Part shown: positions 44,163-53,733 of the stretch, piece after piece
Layout of the letters: every line of letters starts with the position of its first letter
How positions within the stretch are numbered: position 1 is the first letter of the stretch
Assembly (NCBI RefSeq): GCF_025263485.1
Contig: NZ_CP079863.1
Location: forward strand, 124,001 to 188,000
Reading direction: 5' to 3'
Length of the DNA: 64,000 nt
DNA from: Mycobacterium sp. SMC-2
GTDB lineage: Bacteria; Actinomycetota; Actinomycetes; Mycobacteriales; Mycobacteriaceae
Translations under genes and position numbers: made by a program
The notes under the pieces: generated by a model
Databases searched by the model: none
Seen by the model: the letters and a program-made list of their open reading frames with translations, nothing else
What the model was told of the DNA's origin: nothing

Positions 44163-45238
44163 TGAGGTTGCGCACGCCGCTGACCGAGCTGGTCGGTGTC
44201 GAGCACCCGGTGGTGCAAACCGGGATGGGCTGGGTTGCCGGTGCCCGGCTGGTGGCCGCCACGGCCAACGCGGGCGGGCTGGGCATCCTGGCGTCGGCCA
44301 CGATGACGCTGGACGAGTTGGCGACGGCGATCGGCAAGGTCAAGGCCGCCACCGACAAGCCGTTCGGGGTCAACATCCGCGCCGACGCCGCCGACGCAGG
44401 CGACCGCGTCGACTTGATGATCCGCGAGGGCGTGAAGGTGGCGTCGTTCGCCCTGGCGCCCAAGCAGGAGCTGATCGCCCGGCTGAAAGAGGCCGGTGCG
44501 GTGGTGATTCCGTCGATCGGCGCGGCCAAGCACGCGCGCAAGGTCGCGGCCTGGGGCGCCGACGCGATGATCGTGCAGGGCGGCGAGGGCGGCGGGCACA
44601 CCGGACCCGTCGCCACGACGCTGCTGCTGCCCTCGGTGCTGGACGCCGTGCAGGGCACCGGAATCCCGGTGATCGCGGCGGGAGGATTCTTCGACGGGCG
44701 CGGGCTCGCGGCGGCGCTGAGCTACGGCGCCGCCGGGGTGGCGATGGGCACCCGTTTTCTGCTGACCTCCGACTCGACCGTGCCCGACGCGGTCAAGCGG
44801 CGGTACCTGGAGGCGGCGCTGGACGGCACGGTGGTCACCACGCGCGTCGACGGCATGCCGCACCGCGTGCTGCGCACCGGCCTGGTCGAGAGGCTGGAAA
44901 GCGGCTCGCCGGTAAGGGGTCTCACGGCGGCGGTGCGTAACGCGGCGAAGTTCAAGCACATGTCGCAGATGACCTGGCGGTCGATGATCCGCGACGGCCT
45001 GGCGATGCGCCACGGCAAGGAGCTGACCTGGTCGCAGGTGGTGATGGCGGCCAACACCCCGATGCTGCTGAAGGCCGGGCTGGTCGAGGGCAACACCGAG
45101 GCCGGGGTGCTCGCCTCCGGCCAGGTGGCCGGCATCCTCGAGGACCTGCCGTCGTGCGCCGAACTGATCGACTCGGTGGTGCGCGACGCGATCAAGCATC
45201 TGCAGGCGGCTTCGGCGCTCATCGAATCCGGCGACTAA
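44162..45238 (+). CDS. ipdC: IpdC, flavin-dependent oxidoreductase of the nitronate-monooxygenase family
   Basis: 358 residues (M. tuberculosis 355). TIM-barrel flavoenzyme: PVVQTGMGWVAGARLVAATA near residue 16, GADAMIVQGGEGGGHTG near residue 140, PVIAAGGFFDGRGLAAAL and GAAGVAMGTRFLLT for FMN phosphate. It oxidises the hydroxy-HIC-CoA intermediate of C/D-ring breakdown. Last core gene of echA20-ipdABC. Confidence 0.9.
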   Translation: MRLRTPLTELVGVEHPVVQTGMGWVAGARLVAATANAGGLGILASATMTLDELATAIGKVKAATDKPFGVNIRADAADAGDRVDLMIREGVKVASFALAPKQELIARLKEAGAVVIPSIGAAKHARKVAAWGADAMIVQGGEGGGHTGPVATTLLLPSVLDAVQGTGIPVIAAGGFFDGRGLAAALSYGAAGVAMGTRFLLTSDSTVPDAVKRRYLEAALDGTVVTTRVDGMPHRVLRTGLVERLESGSPVRGLTAAVRNAAKFKHMSQMTWRSMIRDGLAMRHGKELTWSQVVMAANTPMLLKAGLVEGNTEAGVLASGQVAGILEDLPSCAELIDSVVRDAIKHLQAASALIESGD

Positions 45239-45280
45239 AGACCCTGGCTTCGGCTCCGGCCCATGGGTCATCGTGGGGTC

Positions 45281-45694
45281 ATGAGTGCGCTGCTACCCGA
45301 GACGTGGCCCAAGCCGTTGCTGGGCGCGATCCGCGTTTCCAACAGATACCTGCTCAACCCACTGATGTTGCGCCTGGCCGGCCGCAAGCATTGGTACGCA
45401 TCGGTCGTCCATCACACCGGGCGACGGTCGGGCAAGCAGTACGCCACCCCGGTCGTGGCGGACCGGACGGACGGCGGGTTCGTCATACCGCTGCCCTACG
45501 GCACGGAAGTGGACTGGTTGCGGAACGTCCTTGCCGCGGGGCAAGCGACCATTTCCTCCCGCGGCGAGAGCTACGAGGTGGCGCAGCCCGAGATCATTGA
45601 TGCGGCCGCGGCCCTGCCCATGCTGTCGGCCGATCGGCGACGCTCCTTCTCCCGGCTCGGCATCGAGCACTACCTGAGCGTGAAGGACAAGTAG
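45281..45694 (+). CDS. DUF385/deazaflavin-dependent nitroreductase-family protein
   Basis: 137 residues from ATG at 45281 (an in-frame ATG at 45263 would add six). VVHHTGRRSGKQYATPVVADR and EVDWLRNVLAAGQATISSRG match the Ddn/DUF385 split-barrel family, though it is only distantly like the two Ddn copies at 39 kb. F420 or flavin use is inferred. It takes the place where M. tuberculosis has fdxB. Same strand as ipdC, with a 42-base gap. Confidence 0.68.
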   Translation: MSALLPETWPKPLLGAIRVSNRYLLNPLMLRLAGRKHWYASVVHHTGRRSGKQYATPVVADRTDGGFVIPLPYGTEVDWLRNVLAAGQATISSRGESYEVAQPEIIDAAAALPMLSADRRRSFSRLGIEHYLSVKDK

Positions 45695-45744
45695 CACCTC
45701 GACCTCGATGGCGGATTAAGCTTTCCTCTAAATTTTGGCCGAAT

Positions 45745-45787
45745 GAAGCTATAATCTTCATATGATTGGAATGAAGGCTGAGCCTTC
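45745..45787. promoter_or_regulatory. Promoter with two GAAG-N7-CTTC dyads before and in the satD-like gene
   Basis: TATAAT at 45750-45755 is a consensus -10, exactly 6 bases before the ATG at 45762, so the mRNA should be leaderless. Two dyads share the form GAAG-N7-CTTC: one at 45745-45759 covers the -10, the other at 45773-45787 lies in the first codons (TGAAGGCT-G-AGCCTTCA). Centres are 28 bases apart. They look like operator half-sites for one regulator, perhaps the HTH of the downstream SatD-like protein. Confidence 0.5.
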
Positions 45788-46409
45788 AATCTGCGCGACT
45801 TTGATCGGCGATGTCGTGGGATCCCGGCGGGCCGGCGACCGGCCCGCCCTGCATCGACGCGTCGCCACCGCCCTCAGCCAGGTCGCGGCCGGCGCGATCG
45901 CCCCGCCGTTCTTCACCGTGGGGGACGAGTTTCAGGGCAGCTACCCCACCCTTGGTGGTGCCATCGATGCGGCTCTGACCGTGCGGCTGCTACTTGCGCC
46001 CGAGATCGATGTCCGATTCGGGCTTGGATGGGGCGCGGTGACCATCCTCGATGCCGACGCGGGAATCCAGGACGGGCCCGGGTGGTGGACGGCCCGGGAG
46101 GCCATCCAGCAGACGGCGGAAGCCCAGCGGCAGCCCGGCCTCACGCTGGTGCGCACGATATTTCGGGCAGCCGCAGAGACGCGCGCCGACGTCGACGCGG
46201 TCAACGCGGCGCTGATTTGTCGGGACCATCTGCTTGGATCGCTCGATGAGAGATCGTTGCGGATCGTGAGGGGGCTGATGAGGGGCCAGACCAAAAAGGG
46301 GCTCGCCGCGGCCGAGGGCATCAGTCCGTCGGCGGTGTCACAGCGCGCGAGCCGCGACGGTTTGGACCTGATTGTCCTTGCCAGCCAATACCTTCGGGGC
46401 CTACCGTGA
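45762..46409 (+). CDS. SatD-family protein with C-terminal helix-turn-helix
   Basis: 215 residues. The N-terminal half has CATLIGDVVGSRRAGDRPAL, PPFFTVGDEFQGSYPTLGGA and VRFGLGWGAVTILD, the pattern of the SatD family. The C-terminal segment (about 165-205) reads KKGLAAAEGISPSAVSQRAS, a sigma-like helix-turn-helix. Function unknown; a nucleotide-sensing or regulatory role is possible. The upstream 45 bases are notably AT-rich compared with the rest. The end overlaps the next gene (GTGA). Confidence 0.6.
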   Translation: MIGMKAEPSICATLIGDVVGSRRAGDRPALHRRVATALSQVAAGAIAPPFFTVGDEFQGSYPTLGGAIDAALTVRLLLAPEIDVRFGLGWGAVTILDADAGIQDGPGWWTAREAIQQTAEAQRQPGLTLVRTIFRAAAETRADVDAVNAALICRDHLLGSLDERSLRIVRGLMRGQTKKGLAAAEGISPSAVSQRASRDGLDLIVLASQYLRGLP

Positions 46410-47146
46410 GCGCCGTCGCGGTCCTGCTTACGGCGTTCGGCATCGCCGACCTGTGTCGGCGAGCGGTCCGGGCGCCATGGGTCGCGCTGGCGGTCGGACC
46501 GGTCGTGGTGGCGGCGTTCTCGGCGCTGGGTACCCTGTGGCACGCCGGCGACATCCCACTGCTCGTCCTGGCGGCCGCATCGGTCGTCGCATGGGAATGG
46601 CTGTGCGCGCGCAGCGAACGCAGCGGCGGCCACCAAGGCGCGCCGCTGGCGGTGTTCGCCGCGGCGCTCACCCTGCTGACGCTGTTGTCCGGATGGTCGT
46701 CGGCGGTCAACGGCGCCATTGCGCGGTGGGTGGGCTGGGCGCACTTGCCATTCAGCCATGTCGCCCCCACCCGGCTGCTCATGATCGTCGGCGTGGTGCT
46801 GGTGCAGTTCGCGACCGCGAATCAGCTGGTGCGCCTGGTGCTCGGTTCAGTTGGAGCGGTGCGCCCGGCCGGTGAGCCGCAGCCGTCGGACCGGCTCAAG
46901 GGCGGGCGGCTGCTGGGCCCCATGGAGCGCCTGCTGATACTGAGCCTCGGTGTCGGCGGCCAGGTTGCCGCGGCCAGCGCCGTCGTTGCCGCCAAGGGCA
47001 TCATCCGGTTTCCCGAGTTGAGCGCCCAGAAAGGCCGCAACGGCGAGGTCGGCATCGACGAGGTGACCGAGTACTTCTTGGTCGGCAGCTTCACCAGTTG
47101 GCTGCTGGCCCTCGGCGGGATCGGACTGGTGCTGGCGACCCCGTAA
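46406..47146 (+). CDS. Integral membrane protein coupled to the SatD-like gene
   Basis: 246 residues with about six hydrophobic segments: near 1-15, 25-45, 50-65, 80-97, 120-140 and 175-195, plus a C-terminal one (SWLLALGGIGLVLA). VEFATANQ-like FATANQLVRLVL follows the HVAPTRLL region. In other actinobacteria SatD-like genes pair with membrane proteins (DUF3307 type); this one is compatible but not proven. GTG at 46406 overlaps the SatD-like stop. The pair has no counterpart in the M. tuberculosis locus that I know. Confidence 0.6.
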   Translation: MSAVAVLLTAFGIADLCRRAVRAPWVALAVGPVVVAAFSALGTLWHAGDIPLLVLAAASVVAWEWLCARSERSGGHQGAPLAVFAAALTLLTLLSGWSSAVNGAIARWVGWAHLPFSHVAPTRLLMIVGVVLVQFATANQLVRLVLGSVGAVRPAGEPQPSDRLKGGRLLGPMERLLILSLGVGGQVAAASAVVAAKGIIRFPELSAQKGRNGEVGIDEVTEYFLVGSFTSWLLALGGIGLVLATP

Positions 47147-47175
47147 TTGCAACGGCCAGACGGACCCTGAGCCGG

Positions 47176-48336
47176 CTAGAGCCGCTCGATGATGGTGACG
47201 TTCGCGGTGCCACCGCCCTCACACATCGTCTGCAGGCCATAGCGGCCGCCGACGCGCTCGAGTTCGTTGAGCATGGTGGCGAATAGCTTGGCGCCGGTGG
47301 CGCCCAGCGGGTGACCGAGCGCGATCGCGCCGCCATTGGGGTTGACCTTCTCCGGGTCGGCCTTGATCTCCTTGAGCCAGGCCATAACTACCGGCGCGAA
47401 CGCCTCGTTGATCTCGACGGTGTCGATGTCGCCGATCGACAGCCCGGTCTTGTCCAGCGCGTAGCGGGTGGCCGGAATGGGCCCGGTCAACATCAACACC
47501 GGGTCGGCGGCGCGGGCGCTGATGTGATGGATGCGGGCCCGCGGGGTCAGCTTGTGGTCCTTGACCGCCTGCTCGGAGGCCAATAGCACCGCGCTGGCGC
47601 CGTCGGAGATCTGGCTGGCCATCGCCGCCGTCAGCCGCCCGCCCTCGACGAGCGGCTTGAGGCCGGCCATCTTCTCCAGTGAGGACTCGCGCGGGCCCTC
47701 GTCGACCCGGAACGGCCCGGATTCCGTTTCGATGGTGATGATTTCGTTGTCGAAGTGACCGGCGCGGATCGCGGCGAACGCACGCTCGTGGCTGGCCAGC
47801 GCGTAGCGCTCCATCTCTTCGCGCGACAGGTTCCACTTCTCGGCGATCATTTCCGAGCCGCGGAACTGAGAGATCTCCTGGTCACCATACCGGTGCAGCC
47901 ACTGCTTGGATTCATTTGTGGGCGAGGTGAATCCGAATTGCTCGCCCACCGTCATCGCCGACGAGATCGGGATCTGGCTCATGTTCTGCACGCCCCCGGC
48001 CACGATGAGGTCCGCGGTGCCGGACATGATCGCCTGTGCGCCAAACGAAATCGCCTGCTGGCTGGAACCGCACTGCCGGTCCACGGTGACGCCGGGAACC
48101 TCTTCGGGGTAACCCGCGGCCAGCCACGAGAGCCGGGCGATGTTGCCGGCTTGGGCACCGATGGCGTCGACGCAGCCAGCGATCACGTCGTCGACGGCGG
48201 CGGGGTCGACATCGACCCGGTCGAGCAGTCCGCGCCACGCGTATGCGCCGAGGTCCAGGGGATGCACCCCGGCGAGCGATCCATTTCGCTTGCCAACCGC
48301 GGTACGCACAGCGTCGATGACGTACGCCTCAGCCAT
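47176..48336 (-). CDS. fadA6: Thiolase FadA6 of C/D-ring catabolism
   Basis: 386 residues, the same as M. tuberculosis. Nucleophilic Cys in [17 protein letters not shown] near residue 90, His in AIALGHPLGATGAK, second Cys in LQTMCEGGGTANV. It cleaves the open-chain 4-methyl-5-oxo-octanedioyl-CoA product of IpdAB. ATG at 48336 follows GAGGAGCG. It lies 78 bases downstream of kstR2 on the same strand and is probably cotranscribed with it. Confidence 0.92.
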   Translation of the reverse strand: MAEAYVIDAVRTAVGKRNGSLAGVHPLDLGAYAWRGLLDRVDVDPAAVDDVIAGCVDAIGAQAGNIARLSWLAAGYPEEVPGVTVDRQCGSSQQAISFGAQAIMSGTADLIVAGGVQNMSQIPISSAMTVGEQFGFTSPTNESKQWLHRYGDQEISQFRGSEMIAEKWNLSREEMERYALASHERAFAAIRAGHFDNEIITIETESGPFRVDEGPRESSLEKMAGLKPLVEGGRLTAAMASQISDGASAVLLASEQAVKDHKLTPRARIHHISARAADPVLMLTGPIPATRYALDKTGLSIGDIDTVEINEAFAPVVMAWLKEIKADPEKVNPNGGAIALGHPLGATGAKLFATMLNELERVGGRYGLQTMCEGGGTANVTIIERL

Positions 48337-48414
48337 GGTGTCGCTCCTCCTCATCGCTTCGTCCCCCGCAAGCGGGCGGTCCCCCCACTGCATCGTCGCC
48401 GACACGTGCCATTG

Positions 48415-49017
48415 TCAGACTCCTTCTTTGGTAATCCCACCAAGAACGATGGCGAGGTATTGCTGACCCACTTGTTGTGCGGTGAGGGGTCCGCCGGGCC
48501 GATACCAGCGCACCGACACCCACGTGGTGTCGCGAATGAAACGGTAGACGAGGTCGACGTTGAGGTCGGGCTGGAAGTAGCCCTCGTCGATGCCCTGGTT
48601 GATCACCTCGACCCACATCTTGCGTTGCTGCCGGTTCATGTCCTCGATGTAGGAGAACCGGGGCTGCGACAACAACCGTTGGGCCTCGTCCTGATAGATG
48701 ACGACCTGCGCGTGCCGATGTTCGATCGCCTCGAACGACGCCATGAACAGCCCCTTGAGCCGCTCCAAGGGGTTGGTTTCGCTCTCCACGATCTCGCGGT
48801 AGCGGTTGAACAACCAGTCCAGGAAGCTGCGCAGCACCTCGTCGACCATCTCCTCCTTGGAGGAGAAGTGGTGATAGAGGCTGCCGGACAGGATGCCGGC
48901 GCTGTCGGCTATGTCGCGGACGGTGGTGGCGCGCAGGCCTCGCTCGGCGAACATGGTCGCGGCGAGCTCTAACAGCTCGTCACGGCGGGTGTTGGCCTGA
49001 CCGGCCACTCGGTCCAT
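48415..49017 (-). CDS. kstR2: TetR-family repressor KstR2
   Basis: 200 residues, the same as M. tuberculosis KstR2. The N-terminal HTH has TTVRDIADSAGILSGSLYHH and FSSKEEMVDEVL; the C-terminal ligand domain has DLVYRFIRDTTWVSVRWY. KstR2 represses the HIP (C/D-ring) genes and is released by HIP-CoA, the product of FadD3 encoded nearby. An operator lies 16 bases upstream of its ATG, so it should autoregulate. Confidence 0.95.
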   Translation of the reverse strand: MDRVAGQANTRRDELLELAATMFAERGLRATTVRDIADSAGILSGSLYHHFSSKEEMVDEVLRSFLDWLFNRYREIVESETNPLERLKGLFMASFEAIEHRHAQVVIYQDEAQRLLSQPRFSYIEDMNRQQRKMWVEVINQGIDEGYFQPDLNVDLVYRFIRDTTWVSVRWYRPGGPLTAQQVGQQYLAIVLGGITKEGV

Positions 49018-49032
49018 CCGGCCAGAATATCA

Positions 49033-49046
49033 ACCAAGCGCTTGCT
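49033..49046. promoter_or_regulatory. KstR2-type operator upstream of kstR2
   Basis: ACCAAGCGCTTGCT matches AnCAAGnnCTTGnT, with a perfect CAAGCGCTTG core. It lies between the kstR2 start (49017) and the ipdF stop (49062), both on the minus strand, so it serves kstR2-fadA6. Confidence 0.9.
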
Positions 49047-49061
49047 TGGCTAGCGAGGCAC

Positions 49062-49846
49062 TCACGGGTGCTGGCTGGACACCGAGATGACCTCGCCGGT
49101 GAGGTAGCTGGAGTAGTCGCTGGCCAGGAACGCGATGGTGGCCGCGACCTCCCACGGCTCGGCGGCCCGCCCGAACGCTTCACCGGCCGACAGCCGGTCG
49201 AGGAGGTCGGCCGAGGTCGTCTTGTCCAGGAATTTGTGGCGGGCGATGCTCGGGGACACCGCGTTGATCCGCACCCCGTATTCGACGGCTTCGATTGCGC
49301 TACAACGGGTTAACGCCATCACACCCGCCTTGGCCGCGGCATAGTGCGACTGCGAGTGCTGCGCCCGCCAGCCCAGAACGCTCGCGTTGTTGACGATCAC
49401 CCCGCCGTGGCCCGCCTCCCGGAAGTACCCCAGCGCCGCCCGGGTGGCCCGGAACACCGACGACAGCGTCACGTTCAGGACGCGGTCCCACTCCTCGTCG
49501 GTCATGTCGACCACCGGGGTCTGACCGCCCAGCCCGGCGTTGTTGACCAAAACGTCGAGCCGGCCCATCCGCGCGGTGGTCGACGCGATCAGCGCGTCCA
49601 CCTGCACGCTGGACGTGACGTCGCAGAGCACGCTCTCGACTCGGCCCAATCCCAGCGCGGACAGTTGGTCGGCGGTCTCCCCCAGCCGTCGTTCGTGGTG
49701 GTCGGACACCACCACGTCGGCGCCCTCCACCAGGGCGCGGCGCGCCGTCGCCGAGCCGATACCGGTGCCCGCCGCCGCGGTGACGACGACCACCTTGCCT
49801 TGCAGAAGCCCATGTCCGGCAACCTCTTTCGGAGCTTCGGACAGGC

Positions 49847-49850
<4 letters not shown>
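49062..49850 (-). CDS. ipdF: IpdF, short-chain dehydrogenase of HIP catabolism (Rv3559c equivalent)
   Basis: 262 residues, the same as M. tuberculosis. VVVTAAAGTGIGSATARRAL near residue 21, VLVNNAGLGGQTPVVDM, SHYAAAKAGVMALTRC catalytic YxxxK and INAVSPSIARHKFL. It oxidises the 5-hydroxyl of HIP-CoA intermediates. ATG at 49850 overlaps the fadE30 stop (ATGA). Confidence 0.92.
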
Positions 49851-50995
<1,145 letters not shown>

Positions 50996-51012
50996 GCCCT
51001 GTAGGCTAACCT

Positions 51013-51026
51013 ACCAAGCACTTGCT
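51013..51026. promoter_or_regulatory. KstR2-type operator between fadE30 and fadD3
   Basis: ACCAAGCACTTGCT matches AnCAAGnnCTTGnT. It sits in the 45-base divergent gap and should repress fadE30-ipdF and fadD3-fadE31-fadE32-fadE33-aspB together. Confidence 0.9.
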
Positions 51027-51040
51027 TTGTTAGAGAGGCA

Positions 51041-52588
51041 ATGATGACCGACGATCCGCGCACCGTGCCGGCGGCGCTCGATCGTTTGGCGCAGCAAATT
51101 CCCGACCACGACGCGCTGATCACCGAGGAGCGCTCCTTCACGGCTGCCGCCCTGCGCGCCGAGGTGCACCGGGCCGCCGCGGCGCTCATCAGCCTCGGCG
51201 TGCAAGCCGGCGACAGGGTGGCGATCTGGTCGCCCAACACCTGGCACTGGGTGGTCGCCTGCCTGGCGATCCACCACGCCGGCGCGGCCATGGTGCCGCT
51301 GAACACCCGCTATACCGCCGAAGAAGCCGCCGACATCCTGGTCCGCACCCGTGCGCCCGTGCTGTTCGCGATGGGCAGGTTCCTCGGCAACGATCGCGTC
51401 GCCGACCTTGATCGCGACGCCCTGCCGGCGCTGCGGCACATCGTCCGAATCCCGATCGAGGCAGCCGACGGAACGTGGGACGACTTCACCGACCGCGGCT
51501 CCCACCCGGAAGCCGTAGCCGCGGTCGCCGCCCGTGCCGCCGCCGTCACGCCGGACGACGTCAGCGACATCCTGTTCACCTCCGGCACCACCGGCCGCAG
51601 CAAAGGGGTGCTCTGCGCGCACCGGCAGTCGTTGTCGGCCTCGGCGTCGTGGGCCGCCAACGGCAAGATCACCAGCGACGACCGCTACCTCTGCATCAAC
51701 CCGTTCTTCCACAACTTCGGTTACAAGGCGGGCATCCTGGCCTGCCTGCAGACCGGCGCCACGTTGATCCCGCACCTGACGTTCGACCCGTTGCACGCGC
51801 TGCAGGCGATCGAACAACACCGCATCACCGTGCTTCCCGGGCCGCCCACCATCTACCAGACCCTGCTGGACCATCCGGCCCGCAAGGATTACGACCTGAG
51901 CTCGCTGCGGTTCGCGGTGACGGGCGCGGCCACCGTGCCCGTCGTGCTGGTGGAGCGCATGCAATCCGAACTCGACATCGACATCGTGCTGACCGCCTAC
52001 GGGCTGACCGAGGCCAACGGCATGGGAACCATGTGCCGCGCCGACGACGACGCGGTCACCGTCGCCACCACGTGCGGGCGCCCGTTCGCCGACTTCGAAT
52101 TGCGCATCGACTCAAGCACTCCCGGCCAGCCGGGAGAGGTGCTGCTGCGCGGGCCCAACGTGATGCTGGGCTACCTCGACGACCCGGACGCGACCGCGGC
52201 CGCGATCGACTCCGAGGGCTGGCTGCACACGGGCGACATCGGCGCCGTCGACGCGGCCGGCAACCTGCGCATCACCGACCGGATCAAGGACATGTACATC
52301 TGCGGCGGATTCAACGTCTACCCCGCCGAGGTCGAGCAGGTGCTGGCCCGGATGGAGGGGGTGGCCGACGCCGCGGTCATCGGAGTCCCCGACGAGCGGC
52401 TCGGCGAAGTCGGCCGCGCCTTCGTGGTGACCCGGCCCGGCGCCGGCCTGGACGAGCAATCCGTGATCGCTTACACCCGTGAGCATTTGGCGAACTTCAA
52501 GGCGCCGCGGTCGGTGCGGTTCGTCGATGCGTTGCCGCGCAACCCGGGCGGCAAGGTGGTCAAACCACAACTGCGGGAGCTGGCCTGA
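51041..52588 (+). CDS. fadD3: HIP-CoA synthetase FadD3
   Basis: 515 residues (M. tuberculosis 507). ANL motifs: DILFTSGTTGRSKGVLCAHR near residue 178, LTAYGLTEANGMGTM, GWLHTGDIGAVDAAGNLRI and DRIKDMYICGGFNVYPAEVE. It activates HIP, the C/D-ring propionate, and its product is the KstR2 inducer. ATG at 51041 or 51044, after GAGAGG. First of five plus-strand genes with overlapping ends. Confidence 0.94.
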   Translation: MMTDDPRTVPAALDRLAQQIPDHDALITEERSFTAAALRAEVHRAAAALISLGVQAGDRVAIWSPNTWHWVVACLAIHHAGAAMVPLNTRYTAEEAADILVRTRAPVLFAMGRFLGNDRVADLDRDALPALRHIVRIPIEAADGTWDDFTDRGSHPEAVAAVAARAAAVTPDDVSDILFTSGTTGRSKGVLCAHRQSLSASASWAANGKITSDDRYLCINPFFHNFGYKAGILACLQTGATLIPHLTFDPLHALQAIEQHRITVLPGPPTIYQTLLDHPARKDYDLSSLRFAVTGAATVPVVLVERMQSELDIDIVLTAYGLTEANGMGTMCRADDDAVTVATTCGRPFADFELRIDSSTPGQPGEVLLRGPNVMLGYLDDPDATAAAIDSEGWLHTGDIGAVDAAGNLRITDRIKDMYICGGFNVYPAEVEQVLARMEGVADAAVIGVPDERLGEVGRAFVVTRPGAGLDEQSVIAYTREHLANFKAPRSVRFVDALPRNPGGKVVKPQLRELA

Positions 52589-53733
52589 TGGATCTGGAAT
52601 TGGACGAAGCGACCCTGGCCTTTCAGGCCGAGGTCCGGGAATTCTTGTCGGCCAACGCCGAATCGATCCCGACGAAGTCCTACGACAACGCCGAAGGGTT
52701 CGCGCAGCACCGGCACTGGGACCGCGTGCTGTTCGACGCCGGGCTGTCGGTGATCACCTGGCCGAAGAAGTACGGCGGTCGCGACGCGCCGCTGCTGCAT
52801 TGGGTGGTGTTCGAGGAGGAGTACTTCCGCGCCGGCGCCCCGGGCCGGGCCAGCGCCAACGGCACCTCGATGCTGGCGCCGACACTGTTCGCGCACGGCA
52901 CCGAAGAGCAGCTGGACCGCATCCTGCCGAAAATGGCCAGTGGCGAACAGATCTGGGCGCAGGCGTGGTCGGAGCCGGAGTCCGGCAGCGATCTGGCCTC
53001 GCTGCGGTCCACCGCGACCGAGACCGACGGCGGCTGGCTGCTCAACGGCCAGAAGATCTGGAGTTCGCGCGCGCCGTTCGCCGAAATGGGCTTCGGGCTG
53101 TTCCGGTCGGACCCGGAGGCCGAGCGGCACAGCGGCGTGACGTACCTCATGTTCGACCTGAAGGCCAAGGGCGTCACGGTGCGGCCCATCGTCCAGCTGG
53201 GTGGTGATACCGGCTTCGGCGAGATCTTCCTCGACGACGTGTTCGTCCCCGACCGAGACGTGATCGGCACCCCGAACGACGGCTGGCGCGCCGCGATGAG
53301 CACGTCGAGCAACGAGCGCGGCATGTCGCTGCGCAGCCCGGCCCGCTTCCTGGCCGCGGCCGAGCGGCTGGTGCGGCTGTGGAAAGACCGCGGCTCGCCT
53401 GCGGCATTCGCCGACCGGGTGGCCGATGGCTGGATCAAGGCGCAGGCCTATCGGCTGCAGACCTTCGGCACGGTGACCAGGCTGGCCGCCGGCGGTGAGC
53501 TTGGCGCCGAATCGTCGGTGACCAAGGTGTTCTGGTCCGACCTCGACGTCGACCTGCACCAGACCGCGCTCGACATCCTCGCCGCCGACGGCGAGCTCGC
53601 CGGCGCCTGGACCGACGGCCTGCTGTTCGCGCTGGGCGGCCCGATCTACGCCGGCACCAACGAGATTCAGCGCAACATCATCTCGGAGCGGCTGCTGGGC
53701 CTGCCGCGCGAGAAGTCCGGGGGCAAGAAATGA
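52588..53733 (+). CDS. fadE31: Acyl-CoA dehydrogenase FadE31
   Basis: 381 residues (M. tuberculosis 377). Flavin signature AWSEPESGSDLASLRSTATE near residue 128, LLNGQKIWSSRAPF, C-terminal IYAGTNEIQRNIISERLLG. In M. tuberculosis FadE31 can form a heteromer with FadE32. ATG at 52588 shares a base with the fadD3 stop (TGATG). Confidence 0.92.
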   Translation: MDLELDEATLAFQAEVREFLSANAESIPTKSYDNAEGFAQHRHWDRVLFDAGLSVITWPKKYGGRDAPLLHWVVFEEEYFRAGAPGRASANGTSMLAPTLFAHGTEEQLDRILPKMASGEQIWAQAWSEPESGSDLASLRSTATETDGGWLLNGQKIWSSRAPFAEMGFGLFRSDPEAERHSGVTYLMFDLKAKGVTVRPIVQLGGDTGFGEIFLDDVFVPDRDVIGTPNDGWRAAMSTSSNERGMSLRSPARFLAAAERLVRLWKDRGSPAAFADRVADGWIKAQAYRLQTFGTVTRLAAGGELGAESSVTKVFWSDLDVDLHQTALDILAADGELAGAWTDGLLFALGGPIYAGTNEIQRNIISERLLGLPREKSGGKK

